Source: Bacteroidota bacterium
Lineage (GTDB): Bacteria; Bacteroidota; Bacteroidia; Flavobacteriales; Flavobacteriaceae
DNA length: 64,000 nucleotides
NCBI GenBank assembly: GCA_020161455.1
Contig: JAIUNZ010000003.1
Span: 1 to 64,000 of the forward strand
Direction of reading: 5' to 3'
Below the pieces are notes generated by a model. It had not been told where the DNA came from and did no database searches. It was given only the letters and a program-made list of their open reading frames with translations. The translations under genes were made by a program, and so were the position numbers. This document shows positions 56,714 through 64,000 of the stretch, piece by piece. Positions within the stretch are counted from its first letter, which is position 1, and each line of letters starts with the position of its first letter.

Positions 56714-57304
56714 ATGCAAATTGACTTGGACATACTTTTTACTTGGGGTGCAATAGCCAAAGTTTACAAGAAAAACGAAACTGTTTTTTTTGAAGATGAA
56801 ATGGCAAATTTTTACTATCAAATTATTGAAGGAAGCGTAAAAATGTTTAACTCAAACGATGAAGGAAAAGAATTTACGCAAGGCTATTTCTCTAACGGAC
56901 AAAGCTTTGGAGAACCACCACTTTTCATCGACGAGGCATATCCAGCTACAGCTTTAGCTTGTCAAGAAAGCAAAATCATCAAACTTTCTAAAGATAAGTT
57001 TTTGAAAATAATGGATGAATATCCTCAAATTCAAAAAAAATTCCTAAAAACTTTAGCTAGCCGCATACATTCAAAAGCCAACACTGCCAAAGATATTATC
57101 AATCAAAAACCTGAGTTTAGAGTACTTTCATTTTTAAACTCTATCAAAAAAACATCGGAAACAAATCAAAAAGAATTAGTGCCTTTTACGCGACAAGAAA
57201 TTGCAAATTTTACGGGTTTAAGGGTAGAAACCGTTATTCGTGTATTTTCAAAATTAAAAACCTGCAAAAAAGTAGATATTATTAAACATAAAATATATTA
57301 TTAA
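56714..57304 (+). CDS. Crp/Fnr-family transcription regulator, 196 aa
   Basis: An N-terminal cyclic-nucleotide-binding-like domain (residues ~10-115) and a C-terminal winged helix whose recognition helix reads TGLRVETVIRVFSKL. Glu172 and Arg176 correspond to the DNA-contacting Glu and Arg of Fnr, but Fnr's Ser is Ile175. The N-terminal cysteines of iron-sulfur Fnr are absent, as in Dnr/NnrR-type nitric-oxide sensors. It is likely autoregulated through the box upstream, and its stop is 1 nt from the next start. Confidence 0.9.
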   Translation: MQIDLDILFTWGAIAKVYKKNETVFFEDEMANFYYQIIEGSVKMFNSNDEGKEFTQGYFSNGQSFGEPPLFIDEAYPATALACQESKIIKLSKDKFLKIMDEYPQIQKKFLKTLASRIHSKANTAKDIINQKPEFRVLSFLNSIKKTSETNQKELVPFTRQEIANFTGLRVETVIRVFSKLKTCKKVDIIKHKIYY

Positions 57305-57305
57305 A

Positions 57306-58535
57306 ATGCCATTTGACACCAAGTTTTGGATAAAATTTTCACTCATCAACTTATCTATAGTCGCTTTATTAGGTTTAGTAATGCGCTATAAAATTGGATT
57401 TGAATTTTCACTTTTTAATCAAAAAAACATACAACATTCGCATTCACATTTTGCTTTTTCTGGATGGATTACACACACATTGATGGTAGTAATGATTAGT
57501 TATTTAACCACAAAAGTGCTTATTAATTCTAAAAAATATATTCTTCTACTTATATTAAATTTAGTTTGTTCCTATGGCATGCTGTTTTCCTTTTTTATAA
57601 GTGGTTATACAGCAATATCAATCATTTTTTCCACCGCTTCCATCTTTGTTTCTTATGTTTTTGCGGTTTATTTTTACAATGATTTAAAACGAATTGACTC
57701 TGATGATTTATCAAAAAACTGGTTTAAAGCTGCTGTTTTCTTTAGTGTCATTTCTTCCTTTGGCACGTTCTTTTTAGCCTATATGATGATGACCAAAAAC
57801 ATTCATCAAGAAGAATATCTAGCTTCAATTTATTATTATTTACATTTTCAATACAATGGCTGGTTTTTCTTTGCATGCATGGGATTGTTGTTTTCTTTTT
57901 TAAACTTAACTTCGGCATTAAATCCTTTTTTAAAACAAGCATCTAAACTGTTTTTTGTTTCCTGTATTCCGGCTTATTTCCTCTCAACACTTTGGTTAAA
58001 TCTACCCAATTGGATTTATTTCTTAACCATAATTGCCGCTTTTATTCAAGTCTATGCATGGTTTCGGGTTTTAGTAATAATCCTCAAAACCAAATTAGAG
58101 TTTATTAAAAACCAAGCAATCTTTTTGCGTTATATTTTAGGCTTTATTGGCTTAGCGGTAAGTATTAAATTTTTATTGCAACTAGGCTCCACGATTCCTG
58201 CATTAAGTCAATTGGCGTTTGGCTTTAGACCCATTGTGATTGCTTATTTACATTTAGTATTGTTGGCAATTATATCCTTATTTCTTTTGTTTTACATCTA
58301 TGCCAAACATACTTTTTATATGCACAAAAAACTAAAATTCGGCATTATTCTTTTTACCATTGGCATCTTTCTAAACGAACTAGCCTTAGCCATTCAAGGC
58401 ATTGCTTCCTTTAGCTATACATTAATTCCATTCATTAACGAAATCCTTTTTGGCATTGCCATACTATTGTTTTTAGGAATAATCATCACGAGTTATTTCT
58501 CCATAAAAAAAGTTAAAATTAATGCTAATTTATGA
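57306..58535 (+). CDS. Polytopic membrane protein with conserved-looking His motifs, 409 aa
   Basis: About 12 hydrophobic helices. Possible metal or heme ligands are His44, His46, His48 and His57 in a HSHSHFAFSGW helix, His180 in YYLHFQYNGW, and His316 in AYLHLVLL. The spacing recalls heme-copper oxidase-like proteins, but the full ligand set (HH pair, HxH) is not visible. It starts 1 nt after the Crp/Fnr gene and must be co-transcribed with it. Its role in nitric-oxide or oxygen metabolism is an inference from context. Confidence 0.7.
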   Translation: MPFDTKFWIKFSLINLSIVALLGLVMRYKIGFEFSLFNQKNIQHSHSHFAFSGWITHTLMVVMISYLTTKVLINSKKYILLLILNLVCSYGMLFSFFISGYTAISIIFSTASIFVSYVFAVYFYNDLKRIDSDDLSKNWFKAAVFFSVISSFGTFFLAYMMMTKNIHQEEYLASIYYYLHFQYNGWFFFACMGLLFSFLNLTSALNPFLKQASKLFFVSCIPAYFLSTLWLNLPNWIYFLTIIAAFIQVYAWFRVLVIILKTKLEFIKNQAIFLRYILGFIGLAVSIKFLLQLGSTIPALSQLAFGFRPIVIAYLHLVLLAIISLFLLFYIYAKHTFYMHKKLKFGIILFTIGIFLNELALAIQGIASFSYTLIPFINEILFGIAILLFLGIIITSYFSIKKVKINANL

Positions 58536-58575
58536 GTACAATCATAAAATAAAACTCTAATAGTTAAGTACTTTG
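58532..58575 (+). promoter_or_regulatory. Fnr-like box and -7 element of the fasciclin gene
   Basis: ATGAGTACAATCAT (58532-58545), which overlaps the previous stop codon, is followed after 22 nt by GTACTTTG (58568-58575), sharing TTTG with the -7 consensus. This is the same spacing as at the regulator promoter. Confidence 0.65.
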
Positions 58576-58602
58576 TTGCTATAAACCAAGTAATTAATTA
58601 TT

Positions 58603-59160
58603 ATGAAAAAATCAATTTTATTCTTAGCTATTGCTTCATTAATTCTAACCACAAGTTGCAAAGAAAATACCGAAGCAACAAAAGAGACAAATACTACCGA
58701 AAGCAACGTTGATTTAAGCGTTGGTCAAGAAGGTGTTCAAGATGAAGTTTCAAACCCAAACATCGTTCAAGTAGCTTCGGGCAGTAAAGATCACACTACT
58801 TTAGTTGCCGCCGTAAAAGCCGCTGGCTTGGTAACTTCGCTTAGTAATGCCGGTCCATTTACGGTTTTTGCGCCTACCAACGCCGCTTTTGATAAATTGC
58901 CAGCAGGCACAGTTGAAGGTCTTTTAAAACCAGAGAAAAAAGCCGATTTAGAAAACATTTTGGGCTATCACACCTATGTTGGAAATCTTAAAGCCGAATA
59001 CATGCAAGACGGTCAAGAGTTTGACATGGTGTATGGCGGAAAAGTAAAAATCACAAAACAAGGCGATAAAACTTTTGTAAATGGCTCCGAAATTGTAGCT
59101 TCAATCCCAACATCAAACGGAATAATTCACGTTATTGGAGATGTCTTATTGCCAAAATAA
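58603..59160 (+). CDS. Fasciclin-domain lipoprotein, 185 aa
   Basis: Lipobox TTSC (Cys19), a Thr/Glu-rich linker and one FAS1 domain (residues ~55-183): AGPFTVFAPTNAAFDKLP and NGIIHVIGDVLLPK are the family's H1/H2-type motifs. FAS1 domains mediate surface or periplasmic contacts; in this case the partner is unknown. It has its own Fnr-like promoter and terminator, so it is a separate unit within the nitrosative/copper region. Confidence 0.9.
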   Translation: MKKSILFLAIASLILTTSCKENTEATKETNTTESNVDLSVGQEGVQDEVSNPNIVQVASGSKDHTTLVAAVKAAGLVTSLSNAGPFTVFAPTNAAFDKLPAGTVEGLLKPEKKADLENILGYHTYVGNLKAEYMQDGQEFDMVYGGKVKITKQGDKTFVNGSEIVASIPTSNGIIHVIGDVLLPK

Positions 59161-59202
59161 AAGAGTAATTATTAATTCAAAAACTAGTCTTTTATTGATT
59201 TC

Positions 59203-59238
59203 AAAAAGCATAGGCTGCCATTGTCTATGCTTTTTTTT
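59203..59238 (+). terminator. Terminator after the fasciclin gene
   Basis: AAAAAGCATAG (59203-59213) pairs with CTATGCTTTTT (59225-59235), followed by more T. Confidence 0.8.
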
Positions 59239-59255
59239 AATTGAAAAAGAATAAC

Positions 59256-59299
59256 ATGATTAAAGTCATAGTTATAAACTCTAAAATTGCTTCAATTTG
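59256..59299 (+). promoter_or_regulatory. Fnr-like box and -7 element of the OsmC-nor operon
   Basis: ATGATTAAAGTCAT (59256-59269) is followed after 22 nt by TCAATTTG (59292-59299). The predicted transcript start falls just before the chosen OsmC start and inside a longer open frame, which supports the shorter protein. Confidence 0.65.
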
Positions 59300-59318
59300 T
59301 TGCTTAAAAAAACCTATC

Positions 59319-59756
59319 ATGGAAAAGCACACATATACCGTAAATTTGATTTGGGAAAACGACCGTAAAGGAATTATGTCTTCACCTGAATTAACAACAA
59401 AAATAGAAGTAGCAACACCACCCGAATTTGACAAAGGAATGCCAAACATTTGGTCGCCCGAACATTTATTTACTGCTTCGGTGGTGAGTTGCTTTATGAC
59501 TACTTTTTTAGCCATTGCTGAATATTCAAAATTAGAATACATCAAATTTTCTTGTAATGCAGAAGGTGTTTTAGAAAAAATTGATGGAAAATATTTAATG
59601 ACAAAAATTATTCTAAAACCCGAGTTAATCATAGCTGAACTTGATAAAATGGAACGAGCACAACGCATATTAGAAAAATCGGAAGCAGCTTGTTTAATCT
59701 CCAATTCTATCAAAAGTGAAATAGAATTAATAGCAGTTATCAATATTGAAAATTAA
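59319..59756 (+). CDS. OsmC/Ohr-family protein, 145 aa
   Basis: Started at MEKHTYTVNL; longer frames exist but run through the promoter. Cys58 (VVSCFMTT) and Cys125 (AACLISNS) occupy the places of the two catalytic cysteines of OsmC peroxidases, which reduce organic hydroperoxides. First gene of an operon leading into norC and norB, 9 bp upstream of norC. It suggests defence against oxidants or reactive nitrogen species. Confidence 0.88.
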   Translation: MEKHTYTVNLIWENDRKGIMSSPELTTKIEVATPPEFDKGMPNIWSPEHLFTASVVSCFMTTFLAIAEYSKLEYIKFSCNAEGVLEKIDGKYLMTKIILKPELIIAELDKMERAQRILEKSEAACLISNSIKSEIELIAVINIEN

Positions 59757-59765
59757 TGCATTACA

Positions 59766-60203
59766 ATGTCACAATCTTCAAAGTATTTGATTCTTATTTT
59801 GGTATTTATTTGTGTTTTTTCTATTTACAACTTCATTATTTACACTTCAAAATCTGAATACAAAACAATTCATTTGTCTCAAAAAGCACTAAAAGGTGAA
59901 AACATTTGGCTTCAAAACAACTGCAATTCATGCCATCAAATTTATGGTTTGGGTGGTTACCTTGGTCCCGATATTACTAATGTATATTCTAGAGAGGGAA
60001 AGGGTGAAAAATACATCAAAACGATCGTAAATAGCGGCATCAAGTCCATGCCTAAATTCAATTTCTCGGAAGAAGAAAAAGACCAACTCGTACAATTTTT
60101 TAAAGAAATTGATCAAACTGGGCATTATCCAGATGCCAATGCAACAATCGGGAAAGATGGTTGGGTAACCATTAAAAACAAATTACTTGAAAATGGAAAA
60201 TAA
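59766..60203 (+). CDS. norC: Membrane-anchored c-type cytochrome, NorC-like, 145 aa
   Basis: One N-terminal transmembrane helix (LILILVFICVFSIYNFIIY) anchors a periplasmic heme-c domain: Cys53-x2-Cys56-His57 (CNSCH) with Met95 (IKSMPKF) as probable sixth ligand. GGYLGPDITNVY is typical of NorC, the electron-entry subunit of cytochrome-c-type nitric oxide reductase. The next gene overlaps its end, as expected for a norCB pair. Confidence 0.85.
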   Translation: MSQSSKYLILILVFICVFSIYNFIIYTSKSEYKTIHLSQKALKGENIWLQNNCNSCHQIYGLGGYLGPDITNVYSREGKGEKYIKTIVNSGIKSMPKFNFSEEEKDQLVQFFKEIDQTGHYPDANATIGKDGWVTIKNKLLENGK

Positions 60204-61533
60204 CAAGTATCCTTTTTATTTTATAATCACCGCTTTAATTTCCTTGTTTTTAGGAATGTCTTTCGGTTTATTGGGCGGTTTGCAATATATTTTCCCCGAT
60301 TTCATCAAAGAAAAACTTCCGTTTAACGCTATCAGACCGTTGCACACTTTATTTGTCGTTTCTTGGATTTTATTAGCCGCCATTGGTGGTATTTATTATT
60401 ATTTAAAATCAAACTTAAACCTTAAATTTTATAGCAATACGCTGGTCAAAGCACATTTTTGGCTCTTTATTTTAACCGGAATTGGCATTGCTTTTTCTTA
60501 TGTCTCCAAAAACTTTGCTGGTAAAGAATACCTAGAGTTTCCCAGTTACTTTTATTTTCCCATTGTTTTAGGATGGATTTTATTTGGAATCAATTATTTC
60601 AAATCAATGTTTTCTTCGTTCAAAACTTGGCCTGTGTATTATTATATGTGGTCCACTGGAATTGTATTGATGATTTTTCATTTTACCGAGGCACACCTTT
60701 GGCTCCTTCCCTATTTTAGAGATAATTTCATTCAAAATGTTGCGATACAATGGAAAGCCGGCGGTTCGTATGTTGGCTCTTGGAACATGCTCGTTTATGG
60801 AACAGCACTTTTTGTCATGGAGAAAATAAGTGACGAAAGTCGATATGCCACATCTAAAAAAGCATTTTTTTTCTACTTTTTAGGCTTAACCAATTTAATG
60901 TTCGGCTGGGCACATCACATTTATATGGTACCAACAGCACCGTGGATTCGCTATTTTGCTTACATAATCAGCATGACCGAATGGATTATCCTATTCTCTA
61001 TAATTTATGACTGGAGAAAAAATCTTTTGCAAGAAAAAAAGATGCGATTTTCTATTGCTTATAAATTTATGATTTTAGCCGATTTATGGGTGTTTCTAAA
61101 CATCATTGTGGCGCTATTAATCTCCATTCCAGCCATTAATTTATTCACACACGGCACACACATTACCGTAGCACATTCCATGGGAACAACCATCGGTATC
61201 AACACTTTAATTCTATTTTCATCCATAACCTATATCTTTAATACCGCCTTTACTTTTTCTGAAAGAACAATCCAAAAGCTTAAAAAGGGCATCCAAATTT
61301 TCCATATTTCGTTTTTCCTGTTTTGGACAACGCTTTTGATTATGGGAATGAAAAAAAGCTTTTGGCTCTTTGGAAATTCATCTGAAACCTTTAGCAAATT
61401 TCAGGAATCGCAACACGGTTGGCACATTGCTTTTGTGCTATTTGGATTGGGAATTATTACCGGATTGGGAATTATTATGCTTCAATTAATAAAAACCTTC
61501 CAACAAAATAAATTTAAAAAACATTTAAAATAA
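60193..61533 (+). CDS. norB: NorB-like heme-copper oxidase superfamily subunit, 446 aa
   Basis: Started at MENNKYPFYF; an ATG two codons upstream is possible. About 12 membrane helices. His51 (low-spin heme), His168, His241-His242 and His328 match NorB ligands, and Glu263 lies where NorB has Glu280. Two differences from classical NorB stand out: the HLWVEG glutamate is Leu172 (HLWLLP), and the second His of HGH is Met330 (AHSMG). It should reduce nitric oxide, but may be a divergent NOR type. It overlaps norC and is followed 4 bp later by the 598-aa gene. Confidence 0.8.
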   Translation: MENNKYPFYFIITALISLFLGMSFGLLGGLQYIFPDFIKEKLPFNAIRPLHTLFVVSWILLAAIGGIYYYLKSNLNLKFYSNTLVKAHFWLFILTGIGIAFSYVSKNFAGKEYLEFPSYFYFPIVLGWILFGINYFKSMFSSFKTWPVYYYMWSTGIVLMIFHFTEAHLWLLPYFRDNFIQNVAIQWKAGGSYVGSWNMLVYGTALFVMEKISDESRYATSKKAFFFYFLGLTNLMFGWAHHIYMVPTAPWIRYFAYIISMTEWIILFSIIYDWRKNLLQEKKMRFSIAYKFMILADLWVFLNIIVALLISIPAINLFTHGTHITVAHSMGTTIGINTLILFSSITYIFNTAFTFSERTIQKLKKGIQIFHISFFLFWTTLLIMGMKKSFWLFGNSSETFSKFQESQHGWHIAFVLFGLGIITGLGIIMLQLIKTFQQNKFKKHLK

Positions 61534-61537
61534 TTAT

Positions 61538-63334
61538 ATGTCAAACAAAAAAAACAGTCATTCTTTTCACATTCCCGTGATGGGCTTGGCGTTTACAATT
61601 GATAGCCCTATTCGAGTGGCGCACTATGGTATATCGGCAACGGTTTCTATTATTGACGATGATTTAGCCGAAAAAATGCGTGCCTTTTACAGCGAAAAGT
61701 TCAGTATTCCTTATCAAGAGATTACACAGAAGATTCAAGATTATCGTGCAAAAAGAATCACAAACTATCTCAACACGATGGATAGCATTGTGAACGAAAA
61801 ATTCGAAAACTTCAAAAAAGAATTGGCCGAGAGCAAAACAACTTTAGAAAACTACATTGCCCTTTTACCCAATAAATCCGACTTGAAAAAAGGCTTGCAA
61901 GAGTTCATTGATAGTGGTATTTCCATGAAAGACACCTTGATTAATTACATCGAAAAAAACCTTTCTTTGGGCGAAATCGATGTTAACATCATGACAAAAG
62001 TAGATAAGGATAATTATGAAGGCGATGTGCAATTGCCCACTGAATTTAACGATGCGCATGCTTCTTTGAGAGGATTTGCCAACAGCAACCTTAAGTCTTC
62101 CGTAGTGTTGTCGGCAGGAATGAACCCAAGATTGTACAGCTATTTTGAAAGCTTTCCAGACTTTTTTCCCGATGAAAATGGTTTCTTAAAAAAGAAAATC
62201 ATTCTAAAAGTAAGCGATTATCGTTCGGCTTTAATTCAAGGGAATTTTTTAGCCAAAAAAGGTCTTTGGGTTTCCGAATACCGCATCGAATCAGGTTTAA
62301 ACTGTGGCGGACATGCCTTTGCCACCGAAGGTTTTCTAATGGGACCTATCTTGCAAGAATTCAAAGAAAAAAGACAGGAGTTACTCCAATCTACCCACGA
62401 TTTATTGATAAAGGCATTGACTATAAAAGAATTGCCTTTGCCCGAAAACAGTATGCCAATAAAAATCAGCGCACAAGGTGGCGTAGGAACTGCCGAAGAG
62501 CACAATTTTTTATTAGAAGAATACCAGCTAGATTCCATTGGTTGGGGTTCGCCGTTTCTTTTAGTGCCCGAAGCTACATCGGTGGATGCAGAAACCCGCA
62601 AACTGTTGGCCAATGCCAAAGAAGACGATTTCTATTTGAGCAATATTTCGCCTTTGGGCGTTCCGTTCAACTCGCTAAAAGGCGTTACAAACGATTTTTG
62701 GAAACAAAAAAGAATCAACGAAAACAAAGCCGGAAGCTCGTGTCCGAAAAAGTTTTTGGCATTAAACAAATCCTATAATAAAGAAGGAATTTGTACTGCT
62801 TCCAAAAAATATCAAGATGCCGAACTAGAGAAACTAAACCAACAAAAAAGCGAAATCTCTACTTCCGATTTTGAAATCAAACAACAAAAGATAACCGAAA
62901 AATCGTGTCTTTGTGTCGGTTTGGCAAATGCTTCTTATTTAGAACACGAAATGCCTATAAAAGGACAACAACAAGGCGTTGTCATTTGTCCAGGACCAAA
63001 CTTGGCTTATTTTGATGCCGAATATTCACTAAAAGAAATGGTACAACACATCTATGGAAACGCCAATGTAATGCTGCAAGAAAACCGCCCAAACCTTTTT
63101 GTGAAAGAATTAAAAATGTATGTCGATTATCTAAAAAACGAGATTCGAACTTTTACAGACGAGAAATCGGCAAATCAATTAAAAAAATGGAATACCTATA
63201 AAAACAACATCAATTTAGGGATTGAATACTATCACAACTTACTGAAAAATACGGCGTTCTTCAAAAACAATCAAGACACAATGCACCAACAATTAGATTT
63301 CTACAAAGCAGAAATTAACGCTATCAACATTTAA
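61538..63334 (+). CDS. Unknown 598-aa protein, possibly an FMN/Fe-S oxidoreductase
   Basis: I cannot name the family. The N-terminus (IPVMGLAFTIDSPIRVAHYG) and the middle (SAQGGVGTAEEHNFLL, DSIGWGSPFLLVPE, SPLGVPFNSLKG) recall flavin-binding TIM-barrel enzymes such as nitronate monooxygenase. A CGGH motif (Cys256) and Cys402, Cys419, Cys457, Cys459 and Cys484 in the C-terminal half could hold an iron-sulfur cluster. No signal peptide, so cytoplasmic. It is 4 bp after norB and 1 bp before a PLP decarboxylase gene, so it belongs to the same operon. Confidence 0.75.
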   Translation: MSNKKNSHSFHIPVMGLAFTIDSPIRVAHYGISATVSIIDDDLAEKMRAFYSEKFSIPYQEITQKIQDYRAKRITNYLNTMDSIVNEKFENFKKELAESKTTLENYIALLPNKSDLKKGLQEFIDSGISMKDTLINYIEKNLSLGEIDVNIMTKVDKDNYEGDVQLPTEFNDAHASLRGFANSNLKSSVVLSAGMNPRLYSYFESFPDFFPDENGFLKKKIILKVSDYRSALIQGNFLAKKGLWVSEYRIESGLNCGGHAFATEGFLMGPILQEFKEKRQELLQSTHDLLIKALTIKELPLPENSMPIKISAQGGVGTAEEHNFLLEEYQLDSIGWGSPFLLVPEATSVDAETRKLLANAKEDDFYLSNISPLGVPFNSLKGVTNDFWKQKRINENKAGSSCPKKFLALNKSYNKEGICTASKKYQDAELEKLNQQKSEISTSDFEIKQQKITEKSCLCVGLANASYLEHEMPIKGQQQGVVICPGPNLAYFDAEYSLKEMVQHIYGNANVMLQENRPNLFVKELKMYVDYLKNEIRTFTDEKSANQLKKWNTYKNNINLGIEYYHNLLKNTAFFKNNQDTMHQQLDFYKAEINAINI

Positions 63335-63335
63335 C

Positions 63336-64000
63336 ATGAAAATCTGGAAAAAAACCACGCAAAGCGACCGATTAGAACGCATTACCAAAGCCTTGAGCGA
63401 AAACGTAAACTTCTCAAACGATGTAACGTTGGGTTATCCGGCTTCCAAATTAGACGGAAAAGTGTTCTATGACGATGCTTCGTTTCTAAAAGATGCACCA
63501 GTTTTGATGACCTACGTTGCCAATCCAAACCACATTGGTTGTCACACGGTGGGCATTTCTGAAAAAGCCTTCAAAGGCACGCAAGAAATTGAACGCGAAG
63601 TACTCGAAATCCTTGCCGTTGATGTTTTTAAAGCAACCACCAACGACTATGACGGCTATATTGCCACGGGCGGCACCGAAGCCAACATCGAAGCCTTGTG
63701 GATTTATCGAAATTACTTTATCAATACCCATCAAGCCAAGCCTTCCGAAATCATGATTATTACTTCCGAAGACACGCACTATTCCATTGCCAAAGGCTCT
63801 AATCTTTTGATGGTCGATTGGATGAAAGTCGATGTTCATTTTGAAAACCGAAAAATAAACGAAACCAAGTTTGAAACGGCTCTCGAAAACGCCATGGCTA
63901 ACGGAAAAAAATACTTTATCGTAGTGGCAAATATGGGTACCACCATGTTTGGCTCTGTTGATAATCCCGATGCCTACACTACTATTTTAGAGAAACACAA
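63336..64000 (+). CDS. Group II PLP-dependent decarboxylase, 5' part (221 codons)
   Basis: The frame runs off the right edge. It shows the group II pattern also seen in histidine/serine-type decarboxylases: TLGYPASKLDG, ANPNHIGCHT, IATGGTEANIEALWIYRN and SEDTHYSIAK. The PLP-binding lysine lies beyond the window. The substrate (amino acid) is not known. The start is 1 nt after the stop of the unknown 598-aa gene, so the two are tightly coupled. Confidence 0.85.
   Translation, partial: MKIWKKTTQSDRLERITKALSENVNFSNDVTLGYPASKLDGKVFYDDASFLKDAPVLMTYVANPNHIGCHTVGISEKAFKGTQEIEREVLEILAVDVFKATTNDYDGYIATGGTEANIEALWIYRNYFINTHQAKPSEIMIITSEDTHYSIAKGSNLLMVDWMKVDVHFENRKINETKFETALENAMANGKKYFIVVANMGTTMFGSVDNPDAYTTILEKH

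Noticed and set aside
59237-59743. 168-codon leftward open frame opposite the OsmC gene
   Set aside because: It is the antisense shadow of a gene with clear catalytic cysteines and family motifs, and covers its promoter.

Overview
The window looks like a chromosomal segment of a Flavobacterium-like member of the Bacteroidetes. It is very AT-rich. Promoters match the Bacteroidetes pattern (a -33 TTG, 18-19 nt, then TAnnTTTG at -7), and almost no gene has a Shine-Dalgarno sequence. It encodes type IX secretion cargo, a SusC/SusD pair, a Porin_10-type outer-membrane protein and a GLPGLI/PNGase F-like enzyme. No phage, insertion sequence or CRISPR array was seen.

Left part (1-10 kb): a 248-bp terminator/leader module present twice, each copy ahead of an exported-protein gene; a DUF6705-like lipoprotein and a lipoprotein with a JAMM-like HSHP motif. 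Then comes a leftward operon of three SurA/parvulin-type periplasmic folding factors ending in a MoxR AAA+ ATPase, followed by rightward prfC. 10-18.5 kb: two large type IX secreted proteins that share a C-terminal block with 1,155 bp of apparently identical DNA. 18.7-34 kb: a leftward information-processing block, rpsU-xerC-hpf, then tRNA-Thr/Tyr/Thr-tuf, tRNA-Trp-secE-nusG-rplKAJL-rpoB-rpoC-DUF3467. Hairpins lie at several junctions, and rpsU is the one gene with a strong Shine-Dalgarno sequence. 34-53 kb: an acyl-CoA dehydrogenase, a helix-hairpin-helix membrane protein, PspC, DUF2851, a secreted PNGase F-like deglycosidase, a decayed zeta-toxin-like gene, a CBS-type PLP enzyme, a porin, an S8 protease with a sorting domain, SusD/SusC, rnhB, lipB and lysS.

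Right part (53-64 kb): the most interesting region. A leftward cluster (small CxxxC protein, Met/His-rich lipoprotein, TonB receptor with the CxxxM/HxM copper site of OprC-type receptors) faces a rightward Crp/Fnr-family regulator. The regulator is followed by a polytopic His-rich membrane protein, a fasciclin lipoprotein, and an operon OsmC - norC-like cytochrome c - norB-like oxidase - unknown 598-aa protein - PLP decarboxylase (cut by the window edge). Three related 14-bp palindromes (ATGANTANARTCAT) lie exactly 22 nt upstream of -7-like elements ahead of the regulator, the fasciclin gene and the OsmC-nor operon. The first also sits 23 nt from a perfect -7 element for the divergent copper cluster. 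This suggests one nitrosative/low-oxygen regulon joining copper uptake, NO reduction and an undescribed oxidoreductase/decarboxylase pair. The NorB-like protein departs from classical NorB at two key positions.
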